From Burkholderia seminalis DSM 23518 (GTDB lineage Bacteria; Pseudomonadota; Gammaproteobacteria; Burkholderiales; Burkholderiaceae), in NCBI RefSeq assembly GCF_902832885.1, contig NZ_CADFDK010000003.1:310001-374000 (forward strand): a stretch of 64,000 bases of DNA, written 5' to 3'. Positions within the stretch are counted from its first letter, which is position 1. The number at the start of each line of letters is the position of its first letter. The translations under genes and the position numbers were made by a program. The notes under the pieces are model-generated. The model was not told where the DNA came from, ran no database searches, and saw only the letters and a program-made list of their open reading frames with translations. Shown in pieces: positions 8,929-17,135 of the stretch.

Positions 8929-9882
8929 ATGAGCACCAGCACTTCCCCCTTCCACGCGGCACCCGCTCTCCAGCGGGTGCTGATCGCCGTCGACGGTTCG
9001 ACGGCATCCGCTCACGCGCTCGCGTATGCCAAAGCGTTCCTCCCGTCGAATGCAGCGGTGCACATCATTAGCGTTGCGGAAAATCCGAGAACGCTCGTCC
9101 CGCTCGGATCGAAAACCATGGCGTTCCTCGAATCTGCGCGCGCCGAGTTGCTCGGGGATGCATCTGATACGGTGTCGCGCGCCAAAGCCGCAATGGATCG
9201 CGGCGACCTCGTCGTCGACACGGAAGTCATCGACCTCGCCACGCGTGGCGGGGATGTCGTGGATGCGTTGGCCGACAGCGCACAAGCCTGGCAGGCCGAC
9301 CTCCTGATCGTCGGCACACGTCAGCATCACGGCCTGCTCGGCTGGATCGAAGGCACGGTTTCCGGCCCGCTCGGCAAGCTCGTCGGCTGCCCGCTGCTGA
9401 TCGTTCCGGACGGTTTCGCGTCGGTTGCCGAACACCTGCCGCGGCGGATGGTGTTCGCCGTCGACGGAAGCGCGATTGCGTTCCACGCATTGCGAACGGG
9501 GTTGAAATTCTCGCGACCCGACACCGAATGCCGGGCAATCTACGTGCTCGATCGCCCGACATCGCTGGGTGATTTCGTCCCCGTCGAGACGCTGGAAGGC
9601 GCGTTGATCAGCGAAGGCAATCACGTACTGAAAAAGGCCATGACCCTGCTCGACGGCCCACCCGCCGGGCGCGCGCAGTCGCAACTGATTCGAACGGATC
9701 GCACCGGTGCGGACGTGCCTCACCTGATCGTGCAAGACGCGCTCGAATGGCATGCGGACCTGATCGTCCTGGGCACCCATGGGCGGCGCGGCGTCACGGG
9801 CTGGCTCGTCGGCAGCGTGGCCGGACGCGTTGCACGCATCGCGAAAACGCCGGTTCTTCTGGTGAGTGCGCCGCATGCGTGA
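8929..9882 (+). CDS. Universal stress protein, tandem UspA domains
   Basis: A 317-residue cytosolic protein with two UspA domains. The first starts at RVLIAVDGS and the second at RRMVFAVDGS near residue 165. The second carries the full ATP-binding motif G-x2-G-x9-G-S (GTHGRRGVTGWLVGS); in the first the second glycine is replaced (GTRQHHG), so only one site is likely to bind nucleotide. ATG 8929 is chosen because GGGAG lies seven bases upstream and because a more distal start would read through the FNR-like box. UspA proteins act in survival of growth arrest; partners are unknown. Confidence 0.95.
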   Translation: MSTSTSPFHAAPALQRVLIAVDGSTASAHALAYAKAFLPSNAAVHIISVAENPRTLVPLGSKTMAFLESARAELLGDASDTVSRAKAAMDRGDLVVDTEVIDLATRGGDVVDALADSAQAWQADLLIVGTRQHHGLLGWIEGTVSGPLGKLVGCPLLIVPDGFASVAEHLPRRMVFAVDGSAIAFHALRTGLKFSRPDTECRAIYVLDRPTSLGDFVPVETLEGALISEGNHVLKKAMTLLDGPPAGRAQSQLIRTDRTGADVPHLIVQDALEWHADLIVLGTHGRRGVTGWLVGSVAGRVARIAKTPVLLVSAPHA

Positions 9883-9894
9883 TGCGTTTCGCCG

Positions 9895-12186
9895 TCACGC
9901 ATCCGCTCCGACGGCGTGGAACAGCTCCTCCTCCTGGGCGCAATGCAGGCGCACGATCGCTTCCAGTCCGTACAACAGGCGCTGTATCGCCTGCACCTGC
10001 ATGGCGTTCGTGCCGTCGCGCGGCAGGTCCGCGACCATCTGCCGGAGCGATCGGACCATCTTGAAGATTTCCCGGTGCGCGCCGCTCATCGCAGCCAGCG
10101 GGTCCTCGCCGCCGAGAAGCGGGGCGAGGCGCGCGTAGACGTCCCGATCGTCGGCGCGTTCGTGCGGCAGCAGCCGTTCGTCGAGCGAGTCGATCATCTG
10201 GACCAGCTCGCTGGCGACGGCGGCCCCGGATAGTCGCGGCAAGCGATCCGCGAGATCCCTGATCTGGTCCAGCAACGGTGACAATGCCGTGTGCTCGCGC
10301 CTGAGCCGCTCGACGTCGGCATCGTCGAGCCGGGCGTTCGTCGGCCTCGGGCGAACCAGCGACACGCGCAACGCATTGACGATGACGACGACGTCGATGA
10401 CTTCCTGAATCACCGCGCCGGCAATCGGCTGCAGGAATCCGGCCGCCGCAACCATCATCGCGGCGACCGACAGCGACATGCCGGCCACCACGCTCTCGAG
10501 TGCGATTCGGCGCGACCGTCGTGCGATACGGATCGCATCCACGAGTCGGTCCAGCCGATCGACCAGCAGTACCACGTCGGCCGCTTCGGATGACGCGGCC
10601 GCCCCCCGCGCCCCCATCGCGATACCGACGTCGGCGGCCGCCAGCGCCGGTGCGTCGTTCACGCCGTCGCCGACCATGATCATCACGCCCTCCTTGCGCG
10701 CGGCCTGGATCGCGACGAGCTTGTCCGTCGGCGTCTGCTCGGCACGCACGTCGGTGACACCCAGCAACTCGCCGACGGCCTGGGCGATGTCCCGCCGGTC
10801 GCCGGTGAGCATGACGAGGCGCTCGACGCCTTCTCGTTTCAACAGCCGCAACGCCCGCGGCGTTTCCAGCCGCACCTGGTCGGCCATCTGGATCGCGCCG
10901 ATCATGATGCCGTCGACGCCGACGAACACGGCAGCCCCGCCCTCGTTGCCGACCCGCTTGAGGAATGCGTCGCTCCACGGCGCGATCGTCGAACAGGCGG
11001 ACACATACCCGAACTTGCCGATCGCGACGGTCCGGTTGCCGACCCGGCCCGTCACGCCCTCGCCCGCCGTTTCCACGACGACCGACGGCGGCGACAGATC
11101 GATCCGGCGTTCCCGTGCGGCAACCGTCAGCGCATCCGAAATCACGTGCCCCGAAGCCTGGCCCAACGACGCCGCGAAACGCAGCACCTCGACCGCCCCG
11201 ACGTCCGTCTCGCATTCGATCGCCACGATGCGGGCCCGCCCTCCCGTCAGCGTCCCGGTCTTGTCGAAGAACAGGATCGTCGCTTGCGCGAGGCGTTCCA
11301 GCGCGCCCCCGCCCTTGACCAGGATGCCGCGCTTCGAACAACGCGACATGCCCGACACGATGGCGACCGGGACGGCGAGGATCAACGGACAAGGCGTGGC
11401 CACGACGAGCACGGCGAGCGCACGGGTGACGTCCCCGGTCAGCACCCAGGTGATGCCGGCGACGAGCAGCGACGCGAGCACGAAGAAGGCGGCATATCGA
11501 TCCGCGAGGCGCACGGACGGACTGCGCTCGCGCTGCGCGCGGGCGACCATGCGGACGATACCGGCAAACGTGCTGTCGCCCGCCGTCGTGCGGGCAACCA
11601 TGTCGAACGGCGCGCCGGCGTTGACCGCGCCGCTGCATGCGTTTTCCCCCGAGCGCCGCCGCTGGATGGACGACTCGCCCGTCAGCATGGATTCGTCAAG
11701 TTCCGCGTCATCCGTCAACGTGCCGTCGACCGGCACGCATTCGCCGCTTCGTACGAGCAACCTGTCACCGGGAACGAGGGTCTCGACGGCAACGGAACGC
11801 CATTCGCCGTTCTCGAACCGGGTTGCCTGCCGGGGCGCGCGAGCGAGCAGCGCGGTCATCTCGCGTTGCGCGCGGTCTTGCGCATACCGCTCCAGCGTCC
11901 GGCCGCTTGCCAGCATCAAGGCAATGACCGCGGCAGTCAGGGTCTCGTCGAGCGCGATCGCCAAACCGATCGCGAGCCACGCCAGCACATCGATGCCGGC
12001 TTGCCGCCTCGCCACGGCCCTGCCAACGGATACCGTCAACGCGAACAAGACCGGCAGCGCGCCCAGCAGCCAGACGACGCGTGCGAACGAAGGCAGGCCG
12101 AACGCAATGCACGCGCCTCCTGCAGCGAGCGTGACGGCCGCCAGAATCAGCAACGCAAGATCGATCGACCAGGGAATGCGCGACAT
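9895..12186 (-). CDS. P1B-5-type metal-exporting ATPase with C-terminal hemerythrin domain
   Basis: A 763-residue inner-membrane ATPase. Motifs: TGES (169-172), membrane metal site TPCPL (264-268), phosphorylated D308 in DKTGTLT, GDGVND (506-511), and QEVID (594-598) in the last membrane segment. TPCPL plus QExxD define subgroup P1B-5, whose characterised member Nia of Sinorhizobium exports nickel and iron. There is no N-terminal metal-binding domain. Residues about 625-763 form a hemerythrin-like four-helix domain with H632, H675-E676, H704, H748, E752 and H757, able to hold a di-iron site that could sense O2, NO or iron. The usual S-E-H-P motif is altered to S-G-H-V (346-348), keeping the histidine. 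It has its own FNR-like box. Confidence 0.92.
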   Translation of the reverse strand: MSRIPWSIDLALLILAAVTLAAGGACIAFGLPSFARVVWLLGALPVLFALTVSVGRAVARRQAGIDVLAWLAIGLAIALDETLTAAVIALMLASGRTLERYAQDRAQREMTALLARAPRQATRFENGEWRSVAVETLVPGDRLLVRSGECVPVDGTLTDDAELDESMLTGESSIQRRRSGENACSGAVNAGAPFDMVARTTAGDSTFAGIVRMVARAQRERSPSVRLADRYAAFFVLASLLVAGITWVLTGDVTRALAVLVVATPCPLILAVPVAIVSGMSRCSKRGILVKGGGALERLAQATILFFDKTGTLTGGRARIVAIECETDVGAVEVLRFAASLGQASGHVISDALTVAARERRIDLSPPSVVVETAGEGVTGRVGNRTVAIGKFGYVSACSTIAPWSDAFLKRVGNEGGAAVFVGVDGIMIGAIQMADQVRLETPRALRLLKREGVERLVMLTGDRRDIAQAVGELLGVTDVRAEQTPTDKLVAIQAARKEGVMIMVGDGVNDAPALAAADVGIAMGARGAAASSEAADVVLLVDRLDRLVDAIRIARRSRRIALESVVAGMSLSVAAMMVAAAGFLQPIAGAVIQEVIDVVVIVNALRVSLVRPRPTNARLDDADVERLRREHTALSPLLDQIRDLADRLPRLSGAAVASELVQMIDSLDERLLPHERADDRDVYARLAPLLGGEDPLAAMSGAHREIFKMVRSLRQMVADLPRDGTNAMQVQAIQRLLYGLEAIVRLHCAQEEELFHAVGADA

Positions 12187-12284
12187 GACGATTGTTCCGA
12201 TCGCCGTGCATGGAGGCGTTCACTGCATCCTGTTCAGGTTGCAGACGGCGTGACATCAGTCTAGGGAGCGTCGCGGTTCGACCG

Positions 12285-12298
12285 TTGACATGGGTCAG
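12285..12298 (-). promoter_or_regulatory. FNR-like box for the P1B-5 ATPase
   Basis: TTGACATGGGTCAG (one terminal mismatch). Read leftwards, 21 nt after the box comes TAGACT (12263-12258), a good -10 hexamer. The implied leader to ATG 12186 is about 64 nt. Confidence 0.75.
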
Positions 12299-12338
12299 CA
12301 CGATGCGCGTCCCGCGACATGCCGGCACGGCGCGTTGC

Positions 12339-12352
12339 TTGACGTGAGTCAA
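12339..12352 (+). promoter_or_regulatory. FNR-like box for the VTT-like membrane protein
   Basis: Perfect dyad TTGACGTGAGTCAA. The expected -10 falls at about 12374-12379 (CAAAAT) and the transcription start near 12387. This rules out TTG 12379 as the translation start of the next gene and favours GTG 12415. Confidence 0.8.
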
Positions 12353-12414
12353 GCCGCCGGCCCCTTTCGTCAGCAAAATTGAACCGTGACACCGGATGGC
12401 CTGGAATCGAAATC

Positions 12415-13032
12415 GTGCTGACGCTGGCTATACTTTTTCTGCTGATTCTTCTGCTGAATCTCATGCCTGCGTTCGCCCCGCCTACCTGGATGGCGATGTC
12501 GTGGGTCGGGTTCAACCTGCCGGACGGCAATCCGTTGATCTTTGCCATCGTGGCGGCCGGCGCGGCAACGACCGGCCGCGTGATTCTGGCGACCTTCGCA
12601 CGATCGCTCGTCCGCTCCCGCTGGATGCGGGAATCGGATCGCGAAAATATCGACGTCGCCGCACGCTGGCTGAGAAGGCACCGAACGCTCACCACCGGCG
12701 CGTTCTTCTTCTATGCGTTGAGCCCGCTTCCGTCGAACTATCTGTTCATTGCGTACGGACTGTCCGGGTTGCCGCTCAGGATCATCGCGGCGGCCTTCTT
12801 CTTCGGCCGCGCGACGACCTATGCGATCTGGGCGCATCTCGGCCGCTTCGCGTCGACCCGGCTCGACGTGGAATCCGAACTTGAAGGCACTTATCTCGGC
12901 GGATACTTCGTCGTCACGCAACTGGTGTTGCTGGGTCTCGTGTTCGTGTTGATGAAGCTCGACTGGCGCGCGCTTTTCAACGAACGCCGGTTGACGTTTC
13001 GGCGCGGCCATCGCCCGCGCAGCTCCGGTTGA
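12415..13032 (+). CDS. Integral membrane protein, VTT/DedA-like
   Basis: About 205 residues with four to five membrane helices: one at the very N-terminus, then IFAIVAAGAATTGRVILATF, a segment containing FFFYALSPLPSNYLF, and a C-terminal helix (VVTQLVLLGLVFVLM). The proline/asparagine-rich FYALSPLPSNYLFIAYG stretch followed by a helix and glycine resembles the conserved core of VTT (DedA/TVP38) proteins, but the match is by eye and remote. GTG 12415 is preferred because the alternative TTG at 12379 lies inside the predicted promoter. Function unknown; the gene has a dedicated FNR-like box. Confidence 0.75.
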   Translation: MLTLAILFLLILLLNLMPAFAPPTWMAMSWVGFNLPDGNPLIFAIVAAGAATTGRVILATFARSLVRSRWMRESDRENIDVAARWLRRHRTLTTGAFFFYALSPLPSNYLFIAYGLSGLPLRIIAAAFFFGRATTYAIWAHLGRFASTRLDVESELEGTYLGGYFVVTQLVLLGLVFVLMKLDWRALFNERRLTFRRGHRPRSSG

Positions 13033-13036
13033 CATC

Positions 13037-13079
13037 GCAGGCAGACTTGCCTGCCCATGCCGCGGCAGGCGTTCCTGCC
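13037..13079. terminator. Paired hairpins between convergent genes
   Basis: GCAGGCA/TGCCTGC with a 4-nt loop (13037-13054) is followed by GGCAGG/CCTGCC with a 4-nt loop (13064-13079), exactly in the gap between two convergent genes. Neither has a T tract, so rho-independent termination is possible but not certain. Confidence 0.45.
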
Positions 13080-14029
13080 TCAATACAGCAGGAACGACGC
13101 CCGCTCGCGCGCGAAAGCGGCGTTTTGCGCCTCGACCACGCGTTCCATCTCGTCGAGCGACCGCCCGCCTCCAGCATGTCCGCCACCTCGCGCGAGCCGA
13201 TCGATGCGCGGATCGCGTCGATCCGGAACTGCACCGGGTAACGCCGGTGCAGCGCCAGCGCGAGTGCCAGCCCGATCACGCCCGGCCGTGCCGGGCCCTG
13301 CGGCCGTTCGATGCGCACGCCTTCGCATATCCTGCCGCGATGCGGCTCCTCCGTCGGCACGAAGCGTACTGGCGAGAACGTCGCGTCCAGCCGCATCGCG
13401 CGAAGATCGTCGGTGAGGACGTGCCCATCGATCCACGGCGCGCCGACCACGCCGAACGGTGTCGCGGTGCCACGCCCGACGCTGACCGCCGCCCCTTCGA
13501 CGAGCCCTGTCTCCGGGTAGAGCGACAGCGCGGCGTCATCGCGCAGGTTCGGCGATGGCGGCACCCGGCCGGGCCCGGTGTCGTCGAAGCGCATCGCACG
13601 GGCGTAGTTCGCCATCAGCACCACGGTCAGTGCCGCGCCGGTATGCAGGCGGTCGTTGAACAGCCGCGCCAGTTCGCCGAGCGTCATGCCGGGCTGAAGC
13701 GGCAACGGGAAGTACCCGGTGAACGTGGCCGGCCCGGCATCGGCCACGGGGCCGCCGAACGTATCGCCGCCCAGCGGGTCCGGGCGGTCGAGCACAAGCA
13801 CCGGGCGATGCGCGGCGGCGCCCGACACGACGACCGCACCGGCAAGACGGCCGTCGGCGATCTCGGCGGCGATCGCCTCGTCGATCGTTGCGGCCGTGCC
13901 GGATTCCGCCCGCACGTCGGCCGGGGCAAGCGCGAACAGCAGCGCGCCGGTCAGCGCAGCGGCGCAGCGGCGCAGCGGCGCGGCGGCGCAGCGGGACCGT
14001 AGCGATCGAGCCGGTTTCACCGCATCCAT
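13080..14029 (-). pseudogene. Remnant of secreted serine hydrolase fused to DUF1343 (NamZ-like)
   Basis: The frame opens with a signal peptide and about 30 residues of a beta-lactamase-like serine hydrolase N-terminus (IDEAIAAEIADGRLAGAVVV). It then jumps directly into the middle of a DUF1343 domain, the family of the exo-muramidase NamZ: VLVLDRPDPLGG, GMTLGELARLFN, PSPNLRDD, GRGTATPFGVVGAPWIDG. The hydrolase catalytic region and the DUF1343 N-terminal half are missing. Near 13160-13170 the frame breaks at a G run: the family C-terminus (SLDEMERVVEAQ ... SFLLY) continues in another frame to a stop at 13080, while the original frame runs on into unrelated sequence to 12977. One missing G would restore it. 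Confidence 0.75.
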
Positions 14030-14138
14030 TTCTTCGTGCCGACGAAACCGGCGCTACCGCGTTCGGCACCGAAATCCGCGACGCCGACGGCGCGCACGCC
14101 GCGCATTGCCGCTTCGCCGGTCGCGATCGAAAGTACGG

Positions 14139-14615
14139 CTAGCGCGCCGGTTGCTGCTGCGATCCGGCACACCCGCTACACAGACGCATCGCCCCTTGCC
14201 GTTCGGGGTCGTGCCAGTAGAAGCGCACGTCGACGGCGCCGCGCGCCGGTACGACGACGTGCCGCACCTCCTGAACGCCCCGGTCGTGCGCGGACACCGT
14301 ATATCGCCCCGGCGGCACGCGGGCGAACAGGAACGGCCCGCTCGTATGCGCGTCGAGCATCGTCGACTTGCCGGACGACAGCGTGACGTCGACATCGGAA
14401 AGATAATGGCCCCGCTTCGAGGCGAACGTGATCCGCAGGTTGTATCGCGGTGCGACGTCGCGAAACGCGGCGACCTCGTCCTGACCGATGCCGCCGGTGA
14501 CATAAGCGACGCCGTTGCGCACGATCGGCTCGGGCGATGTTTCAGCCAGCGCGTTCGCCACGAGATTCAGCAGGCAGGCTGCCAGCAGCAGCCTCTTCAC
14601 GGTTCCGGTCCACAT
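14139..14615 (-). CDS. Secreted protein with carboxypeptidase-regulatory-like (Ig) fold
   Basis: A 158-residue protein with a signal peptide (VKRLLLAACLLNLVANALA, cut near A-E-T). The mature part contains a beta-sandwich pattern like the carboxypeptidase regulatory or surrogate-adhesin fold: SDVDVTLSSGKSTMLDAHTS, then FARVPPGRYTVSAHDRGV, a prealbumin-like turn. ATG 14615 is chosen for GGAGAG upstream and because it places the signal peptide at the N-terminus; the frame is open further upstream but crosses an FNR-like box. Probably periplasmic; role unknown. The protein family is common next to Burkholderia stress loci only as far as I recall. Confidence 0.75.
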   Translation of the reverse strand: MWTGTVKRLLLAACLLNLVANALAETSPEPIVRNGVAYVTGGIGQDEVAAFRDVAPRYNLRITFASKRGHYLSDVDVTLSSGKSTMLDAHTSGPFLFARVPPGRYTVSAHDRGVQEVRHVVVPARGAVDVRFYWHDPERQGAMRLCSGCAGSQQQPAR

Positions 14616-14743
14616 CTTCACTCTCCTGATCGAGCACGCAGGGCTGCCATGCCGCCCGTCCGGTCGCGGAACGGGGCGCGTGCGGTGACGTCGCTCGGGC
14701 GAGCCGACGACGCTGTCAGCGTCGCGCGGAACGTCGATTTCCC

Positions 14744-14757
14744 GTTGACTCAAGTCA
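14744..14757 (-). promoter_or_regulatory. FNR-like box
   Basis: Perfect dyad TTGACTCAAGTCAA, centred 135 bp before ATG 14615. No convincing -10 hexamer was found at the usual distance on either strand, so the direction is assigned by proximity. Confidence 0.65.
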
Positions 14758-14914
14758 AGTGCGCGTCTCTCGAAGCCGGGTGATGCGGGACGGGCGCGCG
14801 AGACGGTCATCGCGCCCGACCCGCCCCGAACGCGCGGCAAACCCGAAAACTCGGGGAAACAGCATGCGGACGGCGCAATCGTCCGTGACGGCTGTCAGCC
14901 GATATTGCAGGGCT

Positions 14915-15001
14915 CGTCGGAAATTTCCGACACGGCGGCCCGACGTCGGACAGCAAGCTCAGGCCACGCTGATTGTTCCGCGAAGCGTTGCTGCCAATAC
15001 T
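14915..15001 (+). promoter_or_regulatory. Palindrome / CGCTGATT / ATACT promoter element, copy C
   Basis: The element contains a perfect 16-bp palindrome GTCGGAAATTTCCGAC (14916-14931). Its centre is 43 nt before CGCTGATT (14967-14974), which is 22 nt before ATACT (14997-15001). The same spacings occur in copies at 45638 and 50290. The predicted transcription start near 15008 leaves a leader of about 74 nt before ATG 15082. Confidence 0.7.
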
Positions 15002-15081
15002 GGAAACGTGACAGGACGCAATGCTTTCGCGGCCGGCGCCTGGTTCTTCCACCCCGCCGCCGCAGGACCGAGGAGCTGGCG

Positions 15082-15585
15082 ATGATGGATCCGACCGCAG
15101 CACGCGCCGACGACGCCATGCCGGATGGCGAACCACCGGTCGGTGCGCACCTCGCGACCCGCCGCCCCGGTTACGTGCATCACGGGATCTACATCGGCGA
15201 CGGCAACGTGATTCATTACGCGGGATGGTCGCGCCGTGCGAGCGGCGGCCCGGTCGAGGTCGTCACGCTGGACGGCTTCCGGGCCGGTTTCGGGCTCGCG
15301 GTCATCCGCCACGCGCGCACGCCGTACGACGGAACGGAGGTAGCGCGCCGCGCGGCATCGCGCCTCGGCGAATGCCGCTACCGGCTGCTCACGAACAACT
15401 GCGAGCACTTCTGCCTGTGGTGCCTGTTCGGTGTGGGGAGAAGCGAGCAGGTCGCGTCGTGCCTGCGCAACCCGGTGCACGGCATCGCGGTCGCCGTCAT
15501 GCTCGCCGCGTGCATGCTGGCCGCGCGGTGGCATCCGGCGATGACCGCGCGCGAATGTCCGGTGCGGTGTACGGCCCAGTTTTGA
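15082..15585 (+). CDS. LRAT-domain (NlpC/P60-like) protein with C-terminal membrane helix
   Basis: A 167-residue protein of the lecithin:retinol acyltransferase fold, a permuted papain-like domain. The catalytic set is visible: histidine in YVHHGIYIGDGNVIHYAG near residue 34 and the nucleophile cysteine in LLTNNCEHFCLW near residue 114. Bacterial LRAT proteins are mostly uncharacterised; activity on lipids or thioesters is inferred from eukaryotic HRASLS/LRAT enzymes. A hydrophobic helix (IAVAVMLAACMLAA) near the C-terminus suggests membrane anchoring. AGGAG precedes ATG 15082. It is preceded by the second promoter type rather than an FNR-like box. Confidence 0.85.
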   Translation: MMDPTAARADDAMPDGEPPVGAHLATRRPGYVHHGIYIGDGNVIHYAGWSRRASGGPVEVVTLDGFRAGFGLAVIRHARTPYDGTEVARRAASRLGECRYRLLTNNCEHFCLWCLFGVGRSEQVASCLRNPVHGIAVAVMLAACMLAARWHPAMTARECPVRCTAQF

Positions 15586-15611
15586 CGGCATGGCGGTCGT
15601 GCAGCCACGCG

Positions 15612-15812
15612 TCACGTTGACCCGCGCGAGCGCCCGCGCAAGTCGGCGCGCGCATCCCCCCACCGTTTCGCCCGCGCGATCGCGATGCGGCTCGCGCTGC
15701 CTTCGGTCCGCCCCTGCCGCAGCAGCGCACTGGCCATCTCGATCGCCTTGCCGCGAACCGGCGGCGGCAGATGCCGCATCGAAGGCGGATAACGTTCGTC
15801 ATTCCACCGCAT
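15612..15812 (-). CDS. Small YdaT-like protein, 66 aa
   Basis: A 66-residue protein built on RYPPSMRHLPPPVRGKAIEM followed by a basic helix (GSASRIAIARAKRW). This pattern is that of small proteins like Bacillus YdaT (pattern 'YP-S-NL--PVR-KAI-IAN'), of unknown function. AGGAGAC precedes the ATG. It is convergent with the LRAT gene and lies upstream of no obvious partner; no box was found in its short 5' region, so it may be transcribed with the genes to its right. Confidence 0.75.
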   Translation of the reverse strand: MRWNDERYPPSMRHLPPPVRGKAIEMASALLRQGRTEGSASRIAIARAKRWGDARADLRGRSRGST

Positions 15813-15857
15813 GATCGATTCGTCTCCTGAACATTCGCGCCGCCTTGCCCGTGCCGC

Positions 15858-17135
15858 TCAGCGCGGCAACGCGGCAGGATCGTAGCGATTGCGCGGGTTC
15901 CACAGCATCCAGCCGTCCGTGCCCGCCGCGTCGGCCGCGTCGACCTGTGCGCGGATCTCGTCGGCATCGAACGGCCGGCGATCGAACGCATAATCGCGAA
16001 ACGCCTGGAGCCACGGCCGAAACCGGACATCGCCCAGGCCGGTCCGGCGCTTCGCCTCGGCCAGCGACCGCGCAACGATCTCGCCGGGATGCTCGGTCGG
16101 CTTCCGGCAGCCGGGCAGGCCCCACGTAAAGCCGGACGGATACAGCATCGGCGACACATAGTCGACGACCGGTCCGAGCGCGTCGAGCCGCTGCCCGATC
16201 GCGGTGTCGTCGGCGTTCCAGCAGACGTACCCGAAGATGTCGGCCGACACGTAGAGGTTGTACGGCCGCAGCCGTTCGCGCGCGCCGGTCAGGAATCCGG
16301 TGATCGCCGCGACCCGGTTGGCCTCGGTATTAGGCTCGGCGAACCGGAGACCGTTGGCGTCGGGGAAACGCAGGTAGTCGAACTGGATTTCGTCGAAACC
16401 CATGCGGGCAGCCTCCTCGGCGATATCGTAATTGTGTTGCCAGGCCGCCCGCGACGTCGGGTCGATCCAGCGCTGATGCTCGCGGTCCTGCCAGATCCCG
16501 CCCGCCGCGTCGCGCACGGCCCATTCGGGATGCGCGCGCGCCAGCGGGTCGTCCTTGAACACGACGATGCGGCCGATCACGTAAAGACCGCGCGCGTGGA
16601 ACGTCCGCAACAGGTCCGGCAGATCGGGCGGACGAACGATGGCACCTTCGGTATTGCTCGCGGCACCGGAGATGTCGCGCGCCTGGCTGCGATAGGGCGT
16701 CACGCCGCTGTCGCCCTTCACGTCGACGACGAGCGCGTTGATCGCCGTCTTGTCCTGCAGGGACAGCGCCGCGTCGCGCAGCGTGTGGTCCGCCACGCCG
16801 TAGGCGGACAGATACACGGCTTTCGGACGCACCGGCGTCATCCGGATCGTCTGCGCGCCCTCGGCGGGCGCGAGCGTCGCTTCGGTTCGCGCGTAGCCGG
16901 GCGCCCGCACGCTCACGCGTGTCCCCGCCGCGTCGATCTCCAGTGACAACGCGCCGTCGCGATCGGCGGTCCGGTTCGCGCCCGCCGCATGGCCGATCGC
17001 GCCCGCCGCATGGCCGATCGCGCCCGCAAGCGGCTGCCCGTTCGCGGCATCGACGACGGTGATCGTGACGGGCGCCGCCCGGGCGGCGAAGCCGGCGAGC
17101 GATACGAGCAGGCAGACGATCAAGCGTTCAATCAC
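15858..17135 (-). CDS. Secreted putative glycoside hydrolase (DUF4015)
   Basis: A 425-residue protein with a signal peptide (LIVCLLVSLAGFAARA), a short carboxypeptidase-regulatory-like domain (residues about 22-100), and a TIM-barrel glycosidase-like DUF4015 domain. The barrel shows INALVVDVKGDSG, GRIVVFKDDPLA, GFDEIQFDYLRFPD (probable acidic catalytic region), YVSADIFGYVCW and VDYVSPMLYPSG. Substrate unknown. Its start overlaps the stop of the polysaccharide deacetylase gene by 8 bp, so the two are translationally coupled, like the two domains of PgaB. The linker region carries a perfect 21-bp tandem duplication encoding the heptad AIGHAAG twice. Confidence 0.85.
   Translation of the reverse strand: MIERLIVCLLVSLAGFAARAAPVTITVVDAANGQPLAGAIGHAAGAIGHAAGANRTADRDGALSLEIDAAGTRVSVRAPGYARTEATLAPAEGAQTIRMTPVRPKAVYLSAYGVADHTLRDAALSLQDKTAINALVVDVKGDSGVTPYRSQARDISGAASNTEGAIVRPPDLPDLLRTFHARGLYVIGRIVVFKDDPLARAHPEWAVRDAAGGIWQDREHQRWIDPTSRAAWQHNYDIAEEAARMGFDEIQFDYLRFPDANGLRFAEPNTEANRVAAITGFLTGARERLRPYNLYVSADIFGYVCWNADDTAIGQRLDALGPVVDYVSPMLYPSGFTWGLPGCRKPTEHPGEIVARSLAEAKRRTGLGDVRFRPWLQAFRDYAFDRRPFDADEIRAQVDAADAAGTDGWMLWNPRNRYDPAALPR
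16981..17022. repeat. 21-bp tandem duplication inside the DUF4015 gene
   Basis: Two perfect adjacent copies of a 21-bp unit (16981-17001 and 17002-17022) keep the reading frame. They encode a repeated glycine/alanine/histidine heptad between the surface domain and its following strand. Confidence 0.9.

Larger units (their letters stand above)
14616..15081. other. Divergent intergenic region with two promoter types
   Basis: These 466 bp contain no supported gene. An FNR-like box (14744-14757) faces the gene on the left. A second, unrelated promoter element (14915-15001) drives the LRAT-domain gene on the right. A further short palindrome CCGACGTCGG is at 14940-14949. Confidence 0.6.

Noticed and set aside
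14017-14172. 51-codon GTG-started minus-strand frame overlapping two genes
   Set aside because: Its C-terminal part looks protein-like, but there is no recognisable family or ribosome-binding site and it overlaps neighbours on both sides.
16981-17022. Possible CRISPR-like repeat
   Set aside because: Only two directly adjacent copies, no spacers, and located inside a coding frame.
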